A stretch of DNA of 64,000 nucleotides from Albidovulum sp. (lineage in GTDB: Bacteria > Pseudomonadota > Alphaproteobacteria > Rhodobacterales > Rhodobacteraceae). How positions within the stretch are numbered: the stretch's first letter is position 1; each line of letters opens with the position of its first letter. The notes below the pieces were generated by a model. It was given only the letters and a program-made list of their open reading frames with translations, did not search any database and had not been told where the DNA came from. The translations under genes and the position numbers were made by a program. Shown one piece after another: positions 10,921 to 22,358 of the stretch. Location: contig JALSJQ010000014.1 in the NCBI GenBank assembly GCA_026989275.1, forward strand, positions 26,555 through 90,554. Reading direction: 5' to 3'.

Positions 10921-11915
10921 TCCGCCCTGCCGAAGCTGCCGCCGCGGCGGCGATCTTCCCGTGCCCCGTCCACGTCCGCGGCGAAGCGTTCCGTCAGCTC
11001 GCCGGGACGCGCGATCACCTCCGCGCCCGGTACCGACGAACCGCCCCCCGCGATCACCAGCGCCTCGGCCTCGAAACGCTCGGAGAACCAGCGGGCCAGA
11101 TCGACCGGGGCGACGGAGGCGGGCTTGTCCCGGGCATCGAGCACGATCTTCGACGGGGCCCAGACCGAGATCTGCCCGTGCTTCATCGCCCAGTCGATCT
11201 CGGTGCGACTGTCCACCACCACGCAGCGCCGGTCCTGCCCGGCAAGCTTCCAGGCCATCTGCTCGATGGCCAGAAGCGCGATACGCCGGTCTGCCAAGGG
11301 TTGCCCCGCCCCGGGGAGTGGCAGACCCGGCGCATCCACGCAGATCACCGTGGGCCTGCCCAGATCGGCAATGGCGTCGATCCAGCGCCGGAGATCGGGG
11401 CCGGCCAGCGTCCTGCGCGGCAGGAAGACCACGAAGGGATGCGGCCGTGCGAGCGGATCGGAAGGTCGCGCGGCAAGCGGGGCGATCCGGCCGTCTCGCG
11501 GCAGGCGACTGCGCATGATCTCGATCCCGAGCGCCCCCGGCACCCGGTCGAGTTTCTCGATGCGGATGAAGACCCGCTCCGCCCGCGGATCGAGCAGGAT
11601 CCGGGCGGCGATGCGCTCGGCCACGGTTTCGAGCAGATTGAACCGCTCCTCGGCAAGAACGCCCTCGATCGCCTCGACGATCATGTCGTAGGACAGCACC
11701 TTGTCCACGTCGTCGTCCTGCGCCGCCGGCAGGGGCGCATGCTCGACCACCACGTTGAAGCGAACCCGCTGCGGCACGCCGCGCTCGGCCTGAAAGGCGC
11801 CGATCTCGAGCGCAAGCACGAGATCGCGCACCGAGATGCGATCGAGCTCGGTGCCGGTTGCGGCGGCCCGCTCTTCGAGGGGGCCGAGGGCCGCCCTGAT
11901 TGCGCCTTCAGCCAT
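10917..11915 (-). CDS. folB: Dihydroneopterin aldolase with long C-terminal extension
   Basis: Residues ~22-140 form a FolB domain (DRISVRDLVLALEIGAF, NVVVEH, LSYDMIVEAIEGVL, FNLLETVAERIA), which cleaves dihydroneopterin to 6-hydroxymethyl-dihydropterin. A further ~190 residues follow, including VFLPRRTL, ADRRIALLAIEQM and LVIAGGGSSVPGAE. Canonical FolB is about 120 residues, so the protein is nearly three times that length; I do not recognise the extra domain. The stop overlaps folP, tying both to one transcript. Upstream, 133 nt without a gene separate it from the SleB-type gene. Confidence 0.88.
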   Translation of the reverse strand: MAEGAIRAALGPLEERAAATGTELDRISVRDLVLALEIGAFQAERGVPQRVRFNVVVEHAPLPAAQDDDVDKVLSYDMIVEAIEGVLAEERFNLLETVAERIAARILLDPRAERVFIRIEKLDRVPGALGIEIMRSRLPRDGRIAPLAARPSDPLARPHPFVVFLPRRTLAGPDLRRWIDAIADLGRPTVICVDAPGLPLPGAGQPLADRRIALLAIEQMAWKLAGQDRRCVVVDSRTEIDWAMKHGQISVWAPSKIVLDARDKPASVAPVDLARWFSERFEAEALVIAGGGSSVPGAEVIARPGELTERFAADVDGAREDRRRGGSFGRAE

Positions 11916-12048
11916 GCCTGCGTCTCACCCGTTTGCCATACCCGCCGGCCCGGCGGCCCGCAGGGTGTAGCGCCCCGACCGAAGAGGGGCAAGGCCGCAG
12001 GCGACCGTTGCGGCCGCCGGGGCGACACGCCCGCACGGCCCCGCCCTC

Positions 12049-12774
12049 TCAGCCGTCGTTGCGGTAGAAGTAATGATCGCCGATCCGGGCGGTGCGCGTG
12101 AAGGACCGGGCCCATCTCGGCCGCACCTTGACGGAATGGTAGAAGGTGGCCCCCCTGGTGAGATTGTGGGGGACGGTTCCGTCGAGCAGGAGCTTCGCCA
12201 CCTTGCCCACCCGCTCCCAGGCCCTCGGTTCGGTGATCACCTCGGGCCTGCCGTCGCAATTGTAGCTGAACTGGCAGCGATAGCGTCCGTTGCCGATGCC
12301 CTGCCGCACCACGGCACAGACGCTGTTCGGGAAGGCCGACGACCTGACGCGGTTGAGGATGACCTCGCCCACGGCCATCATGCCCTCGATACTCTCGCCC
12401 CGCGCTTCGAAATAGAGTGCTTCGGTGAGGCATTTCCATTCGCTGCCGCCACGGGCCGGCGGCAGGCGGTCGATCTGCTCGCGGGTCAGCCGGGGGTTGC
12501 CGCCGAAGCCGAAGCGCAGCGTGGAACGCGGCACGATCCGGGCGATGCGCGTCAACCGGCTGGTCGGAACCGCCGTCAGATGCGCGCTCTCGCGCATGAG
12601 CATCGGCACCACGGGCGAAAGGGCAACCACCGGCGAAGTGGCGCTGCTGGCGCTGGTGTTCTCTCCGGCCAGGGCCGCCCCCTGCAGACCGAACACCGCG
12701 ATCAGAAGCCCGCACAGCGCATGGCGCATGTCGCAGGCCCATCGGCTCCTTCGCATGTCACGGTTCACTGGCAT
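12049..12774 (-). CDS. Secreted SleB-family cell wall hydrolase
   Basis: A signal peptide (core LCGLLIAVFGLQGAALAG) precedes a Hydrolase_2/SleB domain. The conserved stretch is CLTEALYFEARGESIEGMMA, followed by VILNRV, PNSVC, CQFSYNCDG and ATFYHS, matching the lytic transglycosylase-like SleB/CwlJ family active outside spore formers. The start is ambiguous: ATG 12774 has a purine-rich GAGAGG upstream, while ATG 12756 and 12729 give shorter leaders with the same signal peptide. It probably acts in the periplasm on peptidoglycan. It is monocistronic by spacing. Confidence 0.85.
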   Translation of the reverse strand: MPVNRDMRRSRWACDMRHALCGLLIAVFGLQGAALAGENTSASSATSPVVALSPVVPMLMRESAHLTAVPTSRLTRIARIVPRSTLRFGFGGNPRLTREQIDRLPPARGGSEWKCLTEALYFEARGESIEGMMAVGEVILNRVRSSAFPNSVCAVVRQGIGNGRYRCQFSYNCDGRPEVITEPRAWERVGKVAKLLLDGTVPHNLTRGATFYHSVKVRPRWARSFTRTARIGDHYFYRNDG

Positions 12775-13028
12775 CTCGACATCATCCTCTCGGCAAGAGC
12801 AGTCGTGCAGCCTCGCCGACATGTTCGCTTCCCATGTGGTCCGCCCGGTGCGGGAATCAAGCACGCATTTTACATGAATTTCGCGCAAAAGCCGCTCCGT
12901 GCGACCTTCCGTCTCCTCCTGCCGGCCAAATCGGGAAAATTCATGGCAAAATCGCGACTTTCCTCGCAAGGGCGCCCCGATCGACCAGCCGGAATGAGCG
13001 GATGGGCGCTTCCTGCCGCGGGGCGTCC

Positions 13029-15611
<2,583 letters not shown>

Positions 15612-15620
15612 TGCCGCTCC

Positions 15621-15725
15621 TCATGCGTTGGCCGGGCAGGCCCTTTCGCAGTTGCAGCATAGCCCTTCGGCGCGCAGGTGCAATGCGGCCCCTTCACACC
15701 CGCATCCATCCCGGTCTTCGTTCAT
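15621..15725 (-). CDS. Putative 34-residue cysteine-rich microprotein
   Basis: An ATG at 15725 opens 34 codons with six cysteines (positions 8, 10, 23, 24, 26 and 30) in CGC and CCNCERAC groupings, a spacing able to bind a metal. It starts 22 bases after the glyS stop and ends nine bases before the PPDK-like start, its TGA immediately preceding that gene's AGGAG. Such a fit supports a real gene in the operon. There is no strong ribosome binding site, so translation may depend on glyS. I do not recognise a family. Confidence 0.5.
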   Translation of the reverse strand: MNEDRDGCGCEGAALHLRAEGLCCNCERACPANA

Positions 15726-15747
15726 GCGGCAGTCGGCGAAGCCGTGC

Positions 15748-17808
15748 TCAGCCCTCGAGACGGGATAGGTCGGCCACCTGCCCGCAGACGGTGCGGATGC
15801 GATTGAGAAGGCAGAGCCGGTTGCGGCGGATGATGGAGTTCTCCGCATTGACGACGGTGCTCTCGAAGAAGGTGTCGATCGGCTGCCGCAGATCGGCGAT
15901 CGCCGCCATGGCCCCGGCATGGTCCTCGCGCTCGAGAGCGGTGCGGATTTGCGTCTCGGCCGCGTCGAGCGCGGCGAAAAGGGCGCGCTCTTCCCCGGTC
16001 TCGGCGAATTTCGGATCGGGATCGAGCTCGTAGGACACCCCGTCCCTGCGCTCCTCCGCCGTGAGGATGTTGTTGGCGCGGCGGAAACCCTGCACGAGGT
16101 TTTCCCCCTCCTCGGTGGCGAGGAAGGCCGCGAGCGCCTCGGCCCGCCGCGCAAGGAGCAGGAGATCGTCATTGCCGGGCAGGCCGAGCACGGCATCGAT
16201 CACGTCGTGCCGGATGCCCTTCTCCCGCAGATGCACCTTGAGCCGGTCGTGGAAGAAGGCAAGCAGGTCGTCGATATCGACATCGGAGCGGGCCATGGCG
16301 ACGGCCTCGCGCAGCGGCAGGCGCAGATCGTTCTCGAACAGAATGCGGATGATGCCGAGCGCGGCCCGGCGCAGGGCGAAGGGGTCCTTCGAGCCGGTGG
16401 GCTTCTCGCCGATGGCCCAGAACCCGGCGAGCATGTCGAGCTTGTCGGCCAGCGCCACCGCCACCGAGACCGGCGCCAGCGGCACCGCATCGGACGGTCC
16501 CTGGGGGCGGTAATGATCTTCGGCGGCGGCGGCGACTTCGGGGGGAAAACCCGCCGCAGCAAGGTAGTAGCGCCCCATCACCCCCTGCAGCTCGGGGAAT
16601 TCATAGACCATCTGCGAGGCGAGATCGGCCTTCGCAAGCCGCCCGGCCTGTTCGGCGAGGGCCGGATCGGCGCCGAGGCGGGGCGCGAGCCTCGCGGCCA
16701 GCGCGGCGATGCGGCGGGCGCGTTCCCCCACGGTGCCGAGCCGGTTGTGGAAGGTGACCTGCTCGAGCGCCGCGAGCCACGGCTCCAGCTTCTCCTCGCG
16801 GGCCACGCGCAGATCGTTCTCCCAGAAGAAGCGGGCGTCGGCGAGACGCGCCGCCAGAACCCGGGCATTGCCGGCGAGGATCGCCGCGCCGCCGTCGGGC
16901 GCTTCGCGATCGGCCACGGTGACGAAGCCCTCGATCTGTCCCGATTGCGGATTTCGGAGCGAGAAGAACTTCTGATGCTCCCGCATCGAGGTCTGAAGCA
17001 CTTCGGGCGGCAGGTCGAGAAACCGCGCCTCGATCCGCCCCGCCAGGGGCACCGGCCATTCGGCAAGGCCCGTCACCTCCGCAAGCAGCCCCCGATCCTC
17101 GACCAGATCGAGCCCGAGCGCCGCGCCGGCCGCGGCCGCTCCTTCGCGGATGCGGCGGCTCCGCTGTTCGGGGTCGAGCACGACCTTGTGCGCCTCGAGG
17201 CCGCGGGCATAGTCGTCGAAGCCGGAAACGGGGAAGGGTTCCGGAGCCATGAAACGATGGCCTCGGGCAAGGTTGCCGGCACGGATGCCCTCGATCTCGA
17301 AATCGACCACCCGGCTGCCGTCCTCGTCCGTCAGGATGGCGAGAATGCCATGAAGCGGCCGCACCCAGCGCAGCTCATGCGCTCCCCAGCGCATCGACTT
17401 CGGCCAGGGGAAGGAGCGAATCACCTCGCCGAGCGTTTCGGCGACGATTTCCTCGGCCGGCCGGCCGGCAGCGCGGCGGGTGGCGAACCAGAAGCGCCCC
17501 TTGGCGGTCTCGCGCAGCTCGAGGTCCTCCACCGCCACCCCTGCCGAGCGCGCGAAGCCGGCCAGAGCCTTTTCCGGCGCGCCCTCGCGCGGACCGCGGC
17601 GCTCCTCCTCGATGTCCGGCGAGCGCGGCGCGAGATCCTCGATGTGCAGCACCAGCCGCCTGGGCGTGACGAAGGCGTGCACCGACCCGTGGGCAAGGCC
17701 GCGCTCGGCGATCCCCCCCGTCATCAGCCGCGCCAGATCCTGCGCCGCCCGCGGCTGCATCCGCGCCGGAATCTCCTCCGACAGAAGCTCGATCAGAAGT
17801 TCGGCCAT
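15748..17808 (-). CDS. glyS: Glycyl-tRNA synthetase beta subunit
   Basis: The 686-residue beta subunit of the bacterial alpha2beta2 glycyl-tRNA synthetase, which binds tRNA-Gly and helps charge it. It opens with the hallmark LLIELLSEEIPARMQPRA and continues with VTPRRLVLHIEDL, the central LADKLDMLAGFWAIGEKPTGSKDPFALRR block, and a C-terminal anticodon-binding region. ATG 17808 is chosen because family members begin exactly there; a longer in-frame reading runs into the upstream gene. It starts one base after the preceding small gene stops. Confidence 0.97.
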   Translation of the reverse strand: MAELLIELLSEEIPARMQPRAAQDLARLMTGGIAERGLAHGSVHAFVTPRRLVLHIEDLAPRSPDIEEERRGPREGAPEKALAGFARSAGVAVEDLELRETAKGRFWFATRRAAGRPAEEIVAETLGEVIRSFPWPKSMRWGAHELRWVRPLHGILAILTDEDGSRVVDFEIEGIRAGNLARGHRFMAPEPFPVSGFDDYARGLEAHKVVLDPEQRSRRIREGAAAAGAALGLDLVEDRGLLAEVTGLAEWPVPLAGRIEARFLDLPPEVLQTSMREHQKFFSLRNPQSGQIEGFVTVADREAPDGGAAILAGNARVLAARLADARFFWENDLRVAREEKLEPWLAALEQVTFHNRLGTVGERARRIAALAARLAPRLGADPALAEQAGRLAKADLASQMVYEFPELQGVMGRYYLAAAGFPPEVAAAAEDHYRPQGPSDAVPLAPVSVAVALADKLDMLAGFWAIGEKPTGSKDPFALRRAALGIIRILFENDLRLPLREAVAMARSDVDIDDLLAFFHDRLKVHLREKGIRHDVIDAVLGLPGNDDLLLLARRAEALAAFLATEEGENLVQGFRRANNILTAEERRDGVSYELDPDPKFAETGEERALFAALDAAETQIRTALEREDHAGAMAAIADLRQPIDTFFESTVVNAENSIIRRNRLCLLNRIRTVCGQVADLSRLEG

Positions 17809-17809
17809 G

Positions 17810-18376
17810 TTATTTCTCCTCGCCGAAAATCCGCTCTGCCTGGCTCTTTTCCTTCCGCAGCTGCGGCTCGAGCTGGTTCCAGGCGGCGGCCCGGCCGTCG
17901 GGATAGACGAGCACGATCCGGTCCACCCCCGGATGGATCCCCCGCTCACCGACGAAGGCCGTGGCCCGGCCCGCCTCGAGATCCTTCGTCAGCCGGGCGG
18001 CATCGAAGCAGTCGGTGAACCAGGACGGGCCGACGAGCGGCGTGGCGTCGTCGGTCGTCTCGAATCGCTGGCGCAGCGCCTCGAAGGGCATGTCGATGCG
18101 AAAGCAGGCGCGGAACTTGATCGGGGAGGTGACGGCATCGATACCGCGGAAGTCGCGCACCGGCACCGCGACAGGCGCACCGCCCCCTTTCGGCGTGAGG
18201 CGAATGGTGGTCACGCCGACTTCCCCGCCCTTCCGCCGCACCGTCTCGAGCGCCGGGTCGCCGGCGAGATGGACGGGGTGGTAATAGGCGTAGTAGCGGA
18301 AATACCACAATGCGGCGCCGAAGCCCGCCGCGATCAGGACGAGAGACAGGACGACGACCTTGCCGCTGACCTTCAT
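17810..18376 (-). CDS. Membrane-anchored conserved protein between glyQ and glyS
   Basis: 188 residues. An N-terminal membrane segment ([20 protein letters not shown]) is followed by a soluble, probably periplasmic, domain with conserved-looking [10 protein letters not shown] and [11 protein letters not shown] stretches containing two cysteines. From memory this resembles the DUF6446 family found at the same place in Rhodobacterales; no function is known to me. The ATG overlaps the glyQ stop by four bases, and glyS begins directly after it, so expression is tied to the synthetase although no role in tRNA charging is evident. Confidence 0.8.
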   Translation of the reverse strand: MKVSGKVVVLSLVLIAAGFGAALWYFRYYAYYHPVHLAGDPALETVRRKGGEVGVTTIRLTPKGGGAPVAVPVRDFRGIDAVTSPIKFRACFRIDMPFEALRQRFETTDDATPLVGPSWFTDCFDAARLTKDLEAGRATAFVGERGIHPGVDRIVLVYPDGRAAAWNQLEPQLRKEKSQAERIFGEEK

Positions 18377-19404
18377 TGCGCCGCTCCTTCTCCGCCCGCC
18401 TGTCCGCGTTCCTCGCGCTCGCCCCCCGAAAAGCCCCCCTCGGCGGTCCTGAGGAAGGCATCGGCGCACATCTTCGCCAGGGCCCGCACCCGGCCGATAT
18501 AGGCCTGCCGCTCGGTGACGGAGATCACTCCGCGGGCATCGAGAAGATTGAAGATGTGACTGGCCTTGATGCACTGGTCATAGGCCGGCTGCGCCATGAC
18601 GATACGCCTGCCGGTCTTCGGATCGATCTCGGGCTGGGCGAGGATGCGGCGGCATTCGGCCTCGGCGTCCTCGAAATGACGCAGGAGCATGTCGGTATCG
18701 GCCACGTCGAAATTGTAGCGTGAATATTCCGCCTCCGCCTGGCGGAACACGTCGCCATAGCTCAGCGCGATCGGCGCGTCCGGATCGTTGAACGGCATCT
18801 CCATCACATGGTCGATGCCGAGCACATACATCGCCAGCCGCTCGAGCCCGTAGGTGAGCTCTCCCGAAACCGGCCTGCAGTCATGGCCGCCGACCTGCTG
18901 GAAATAGGTGAACTGGCTGACCTCCATGCCGTCGCACCACACTTCCCAGCCCAGCCCCCAGGCGCCCAGCGTCGGACTTTCCCAGTCGTCCTCGACGAAG
19001 CGGATGTCGTGCAGGAGAAGATCGATGCCGATGGCCGCAAGCGAACCGAGATAGAGATCCTGCAGGTTCTCGGGCGAAGGCTTGATGATGACCTGATACT
19101 GGTAATAGTGCTGCAACCGGTTGGGGTTCTCGCCATAGCGCCCGTCGGTCGGCCGACGCGAAGGCTGGACATAGGCCGCAGCCCAGGGCTTCGGGCCGAG
19201 GGCCCGCAGGGTGGTGGCGGGGTGAAAGGTGCCGGCGCCCACCTCCATGTCGTAGGGCTGGAGAAGGGCGCAGCCCTGTGCCGCCCAGTAATCCTGAAGC
19301 CGGGTCACGATTTCCTGAAAGCTGCGCGGCTTCTCCGGCGCCACGCCCCGACCGGGCGCGGCCGGGCTTGCGGGAGCATCGGATGCAGCGTCGTTGCGGT
19401 CCAT
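18373..19404 (-). CDS. glyQ: Glycyl-tRNA synthetase alpha subunit
   Basis: The catalytic subunit that makes glycyl-adenylate. Class II motif regions are clear: [25 protein letters not shown] (shown in part here: [20 protein letters not shown]), [19 protein letters not shown], and [21 protein letters not shown] 19404 gives 343 residues with about 45 disordered residues before the domain; relatives are ~300, so the true start could be further in. First gene of the glyQ, small protein, glyS, microprotein, PPDK-like operon. Confidence 0.96.
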   Translation of the reverse strand: MDRNDAASDAPASPAAPGRGVAPEKPRSFQEIVTRLQDYWAAQGCALLQPYDMEVGAGTFHPATTLRALGPKPWAAAYVQPSRRPTDGRYGENPNRLQHYYQYQVIIKPSPENLQDLYLGSLAAIGIDLLLHDIRFVEDDWESPTLGAWGLGWEVWCDGMEVSQFTYFQQVGGHDCRPVSGELTYGLERLAMYVLGIDHVMEMPFNDPDAPIALSYGDVFRQAEAEYSRYNFDVADTDMLLRHFEDAEAECRRILAQPEIDPKTGRRIVMAQPAYDQCIKASHIFNLLDARGVISVTERQAYIGRVRALAKMCADAFLRTAEGGFSGGEREERGQAGGEGAAQ

Positions 19405-19763
19405 GGCCTCGCACCTCTTCCCTTCCCCCGCCGCTTCGGCAGGGACGGCTTTCCATAGGAGCATGGACAGGGCGGGTCAACGCCCCGCGGGGTGGGGGCG
19501 GCATCGTGGCAGCCCGGAAGGCCTGCCGTCGCCCCGGTCGGGAGACGGCCCGCACGGGAAAACCGCCCAAACGGGGCGAGGTTTCCCGCAGGCCGAAAGT
19601 CGCGATGGTCGAAAATCGTTGCCTTGGCAGTCGCGCTTCCCTAGTAGTTTTCTTCAGGCATTCAGTCTCGTGCGCCCTGTCCACCGGCTCGGGTTGCAGG
19701 GATTTCATCCGCCGGCCCTCGCCCCGTCCCGTGGCCCGGCATTTTCAGAATGGTTCCGGTTCG
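19405..19763. other. Divergent intergenic region with an inverted repeat
   Basis: This 359-bp space separates glyQ from the divergent secreted protein. At 19555-19588 CGGGAAAACCGCCC and GGGGCGAGGTTTCCCG form an imperfect hairpin. No gene is supported. Promoters for both transcripts must lie here; TTGCCT near 19620 followed by CTAGTAG about 17 bases later could serve the plus strand. No RNA gene was recognised. Confidence 0.5.
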
Positions 19764-21704
19764 ATGTCGAAGACGTTTCCCGCCCCCGGCAGATCGCCCC
19801 GTCCCCGCAATAGTCTTCCCACGGGAAACTCCGGGAAATGCGCTCCGGTGCGCTTTCTGGTGGCTCTCCTCCTCGTTCTTGCCGCCCTCCTGTCGCGCCC
19901 GGTGGCGGCCGCGCCGCTCGTATGGCTCCAGATCGAGAGCCGGCCGAGCCGGAGCGAAGCCGTCGCCCGGGCGGAGGAATATGCCCGCCGGCTGCCGGAT
20001 CTCGGGCCGGTTCATGTCTTCGCGAGCGGGGCGCGGTGGCATTCCCTTGCCCTCGGCCCCTTCGAGGAGGACGCCGCCTGGTCGTTGCGCCGCACCTTGC
20101 GGCGGAGCCGCCTGATCCCCCGCGACGCCTTCATCACCGAAGGGCGGGGCTTGCGCCACCATGTCTGGCCCGAAGGGCCGCTCGACGGGCTCGACGCCGG
20201 CACCATCGCGAGGCGGATCGCGGCGGGCGCGCCCCTTCCGCCCTCCTCCACCTCCGACGAAGCCGCGGCGACCGACGATGCCGGCATGACGGCGCCCGCG
20301 CCCGCGGAGCCGACCACCACCGAAACACCGACATCCGCAGAACCCGCCCCCGACACCGACCGGGAGACGCTGGCCGAGGCCCGGCGCCGCGAACGCAACC
20401 TCGACCGGCAGACCCGGCGCCGGATCCAGGAGGCTCTCGCCTGGAGCGGCCATTATCGCGCCGCCATCGACGGTGCCTTCGGTCGCGGCACCCGCGCCGC
20501 CATCAGCCGCTGGCAGCAGGACAACGGCTTCGCCCCCACGGGCTATCTCACCGGGCGGCAGATGGAGAAGCTGCTCGGGGACTACCAGCATTTTCTCGAT
20601 GCCGCCGGCATGGCCGCCTGGAACGACGGGAAGGCGGGGCTGCGCATCGATCTGCCCCTCGGCCTCGTGGCCTTCGCGCGTTACGATCCGCCCTTCGCGC
20701 ATTTCGCCCCCAAAGGGGAGAGCGGCGTGCGGATCGTGCTCGTCTCCCGCCCCGGCCGGGCGGCGGCCCTTTCGGCGCTGCGGGATTTCTTCAAGGCCGT
20801 GGACCTCATGCCCGCAAACAGCGAAGCCCTGATCAAGAAGGGCACGCTGGTGATGAAGGGTGCCGACGAGAAACGCCAGAGCCGCGTCTTCCTGCGCCAC
20901 TTCAACGGCACGCTGAAGGGATATCTCGTCTCCTGGCCGCGCCGGCTCGATGCGCTGATGGAACAGGTCGAGCCGCGAATGGCCGCCAGCCTCGCCGCGA
21001 CCGGCAAGGCCACGCTCGACCCCGACCTTGCCACCGATCTCGACCCCGAGGGCGCCGCCAGCATCGCCGGACTCGAGATCCGCAAGCCGGCAAGGAGCGG
21101 CTCGGGCGTCTTCGTCGACGAGAAGGGCATGGTGCTGACGGTGCCCGACCTCGTGGCCGACTGCGCCCGCGTCACCATCGACCACGACACGGCGGCACGG
21201 GTGATCCTGCCCGCGGAACCCGGCCGGCCGGCGCGGCTCGAGCCGCTCGCGCCGCTCGCTCCGGCCGCCGTCGCCCGGCTCGCCGCCCGGACGCCCCGGC
21301 CCGGAGAGCGGGTCCTGATCGCCGGCTTCTCCCATGGCGGCCTGCTCGGCCTGCCGAGCGTGACCGACGGCAAGGTGGTCCTGCCCCTCGTGGAGGAACC
21401 CGTCACGGAAGGGGCGGCCCTGATGACGCTGCGCGCCCATCTTCTCGAGGGAGACCGCGGCGGCCCCGTGCTCGACCGGAGCGGCAGGGTGCTCGGAATC
21501 GTGCTCGGCCCCATCCTCGAGGGGCGCCATCTCCCCCGGGGAATGAGCTATGCGATGGGCCTCGTTCCCGGCAGCGCGACCGTCCCTGCCACCATTCTCG
21601 CCGCCAGCACCGACATCCGTTCGGACGGCAGCGAGCGACCGAGCCGCGCCGCCCTCGAGGAGATGGCCCGGAACATGACGGCGCTCGTCGCCTGCTGGAA
21701 ATAG
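19764..21704 (+). CDS. Secreted SPOR/peptidoglycan-binding protein with dead trypsin-like domain
   Basis: 646 residues. A signal peptide (RFLVALLLVLAALLSRPVAAAP, residues ~30-51, partly listed) leads to a SPOR-like domain (~52-130), an Ala/Thr/Pro linker, a PG_binding_1 domain (~205-275, with IDGAFGRGTRAAISRWQ), a middle region, and a trypsin-like fold (~441-610) with GSGVFVDEKGMVLTV. The catalytic residues are missing: the usual T-N/A-x-H-V reads TVPDLV (459-464), and the nucleophile motif GDSGGP reads GDRGGP with Arg565. It is therefore probably a periplasmic peptidoglycan-binding pseudoprotease, perhaps a scaffold or chaperone. ATG 19764 is chosen because it places the signal peptide close to the N terminus. 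Confidence 0.82.
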   Translation: MSKTFPAPGRSPRPRNSLPTGNSGKCAPVRFLVALLLVLAALLSRPVAAAPLVWLQIESRPSRSEAVARAEEYARRLPDLGPVHVFASGARWHSLALGPFEEDAAWSLRRTLRRSRLIPRDAFITEGRGLRHHVWPEGPLDGLDAGTIARRIAAGAPLPPSSTSDEAAATDDAGMTAPAPAEPTTTETPTSAEPAPDTDRETLAEARRRERNLDRQTRRRIQEALAWSGHYRAAIDGAFGRGTRAAISRWQQDNGFAPTGYLTGRQMEKLLGDYQHFLDAAGMAAWNDGKAGLRIDLPLGLVAFARYDPPFAHFAPKGESGVRIVLVSRPGRAAALSALRDFFKAVDLMPANSEALIKKGTLVMKGADEKRQSRVFLRHFNGTLKGYLVSWPRRLDALMEQVEPRMAASLAATGKATLDPDLATDLDPEGAASIAGLEIRKPARSGSGVFVDEKGMVLTVPDLVADCARVTIDHDTAARVILPAEPGRPARLEPLAPLAPAAVARLAARTPRPGERVLIAGFSHGGLLGLPSVTDGKVVLPLVEEPVTEGAALMTLRAHLLEGDRGGPVLDRSGRVLGIVLGPILEGRHLPRGMSYAMGLVPGSATVPATILAASTDIRSDGSERPSRAALEEMARNMTALVACWK

Positions 21705-21874
21705 CACCGGGTCGCGACAGGACCGACCGGGGACCATCCGCACGAGAGCGGCACACCCCCCTCGGCTGCCGGAGCCGTTCGCCCGTCGCTCCCCTCCGCT
21801 CCTGCCGCGCGGCGTCCGTGGCGACGGCTTCCGGCAGTCTTCCGCCACCGCCCATTCCGGCCCCCCGACCGCCT

Positions 21875-22348
21875 TCACCCGTGCCGTCCGCTCTCCGCCT
21901 TGCGCTGCCACCGGCCGGCCTCCTCGGCCCAGTAGACGAGGGCGAGCCCGGCATCGGCCAGCGCCTTCCACTGGCCACGGGCATGGGCCACCGCGTCCGG
22001 GTCGTTGCCGTCGAACAGCACCATGCCCCGGCTGCAGGCGGCGAGCTCGTCGGGGGCAAGCGGCGCCCCGTCGATCGAGATCAGCACCTCGGCCCGGTTG
22101 GGGCGGCCTTCGGATTCGGGCGTGAGCAGCACCGGCTGAAGCTGGTCATGGGGGCCACCGGCAAGACCGTGAGGCAGGAAGATCTCGCCGGTCGCCACCC
22201 ACAGATGCTCGTCGAGCCATTCGAGGCGGGCACGGTCGCGCCCCCGAAGAAGCACCCGCCAGCCGCGTTCGAGGCTGCGAAGCAGAAGCGGCACGAGGGC
22301 GGCCTCGAGCGCCCGCTCCGTCAGGTGATAGAAGAACACCTCGGCCAC
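21875..22348 (-). CDS. holC: DNA polymerase III chi subunit
   Basis: 157 residues matching HolC: VFFYHLTERALEAALVPLLLRSLERGWRVLLRG, shown here as its start VFFYHLTERALEAALV, then LDEHLWVATGEIFLPHG and a middle VLISIDG strand. Chi connects the clamp loader to single-strand binding protein at the replication fork. It starts ten bases after the pepA stop, the same holC-after-pepA order seen in most Proteobacteria. Confidence 0.93.
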   Translation of the reverse strand: MAEVFFYHLTERALEAALVPLLLRSLERGWRVLLRGRDRARLEWLDEHLWVATGEIFLPHGLAGGPHDQLQPVLLTPESEGRPNRAEVLISIDGAPLAPDELAACSRGMVLFDGNDPDAVAHARGQWKALADAGLALVYWAEEAGRWQRKAESGRHG

Positions 22349-22358
22349 GGCGCCCCCG

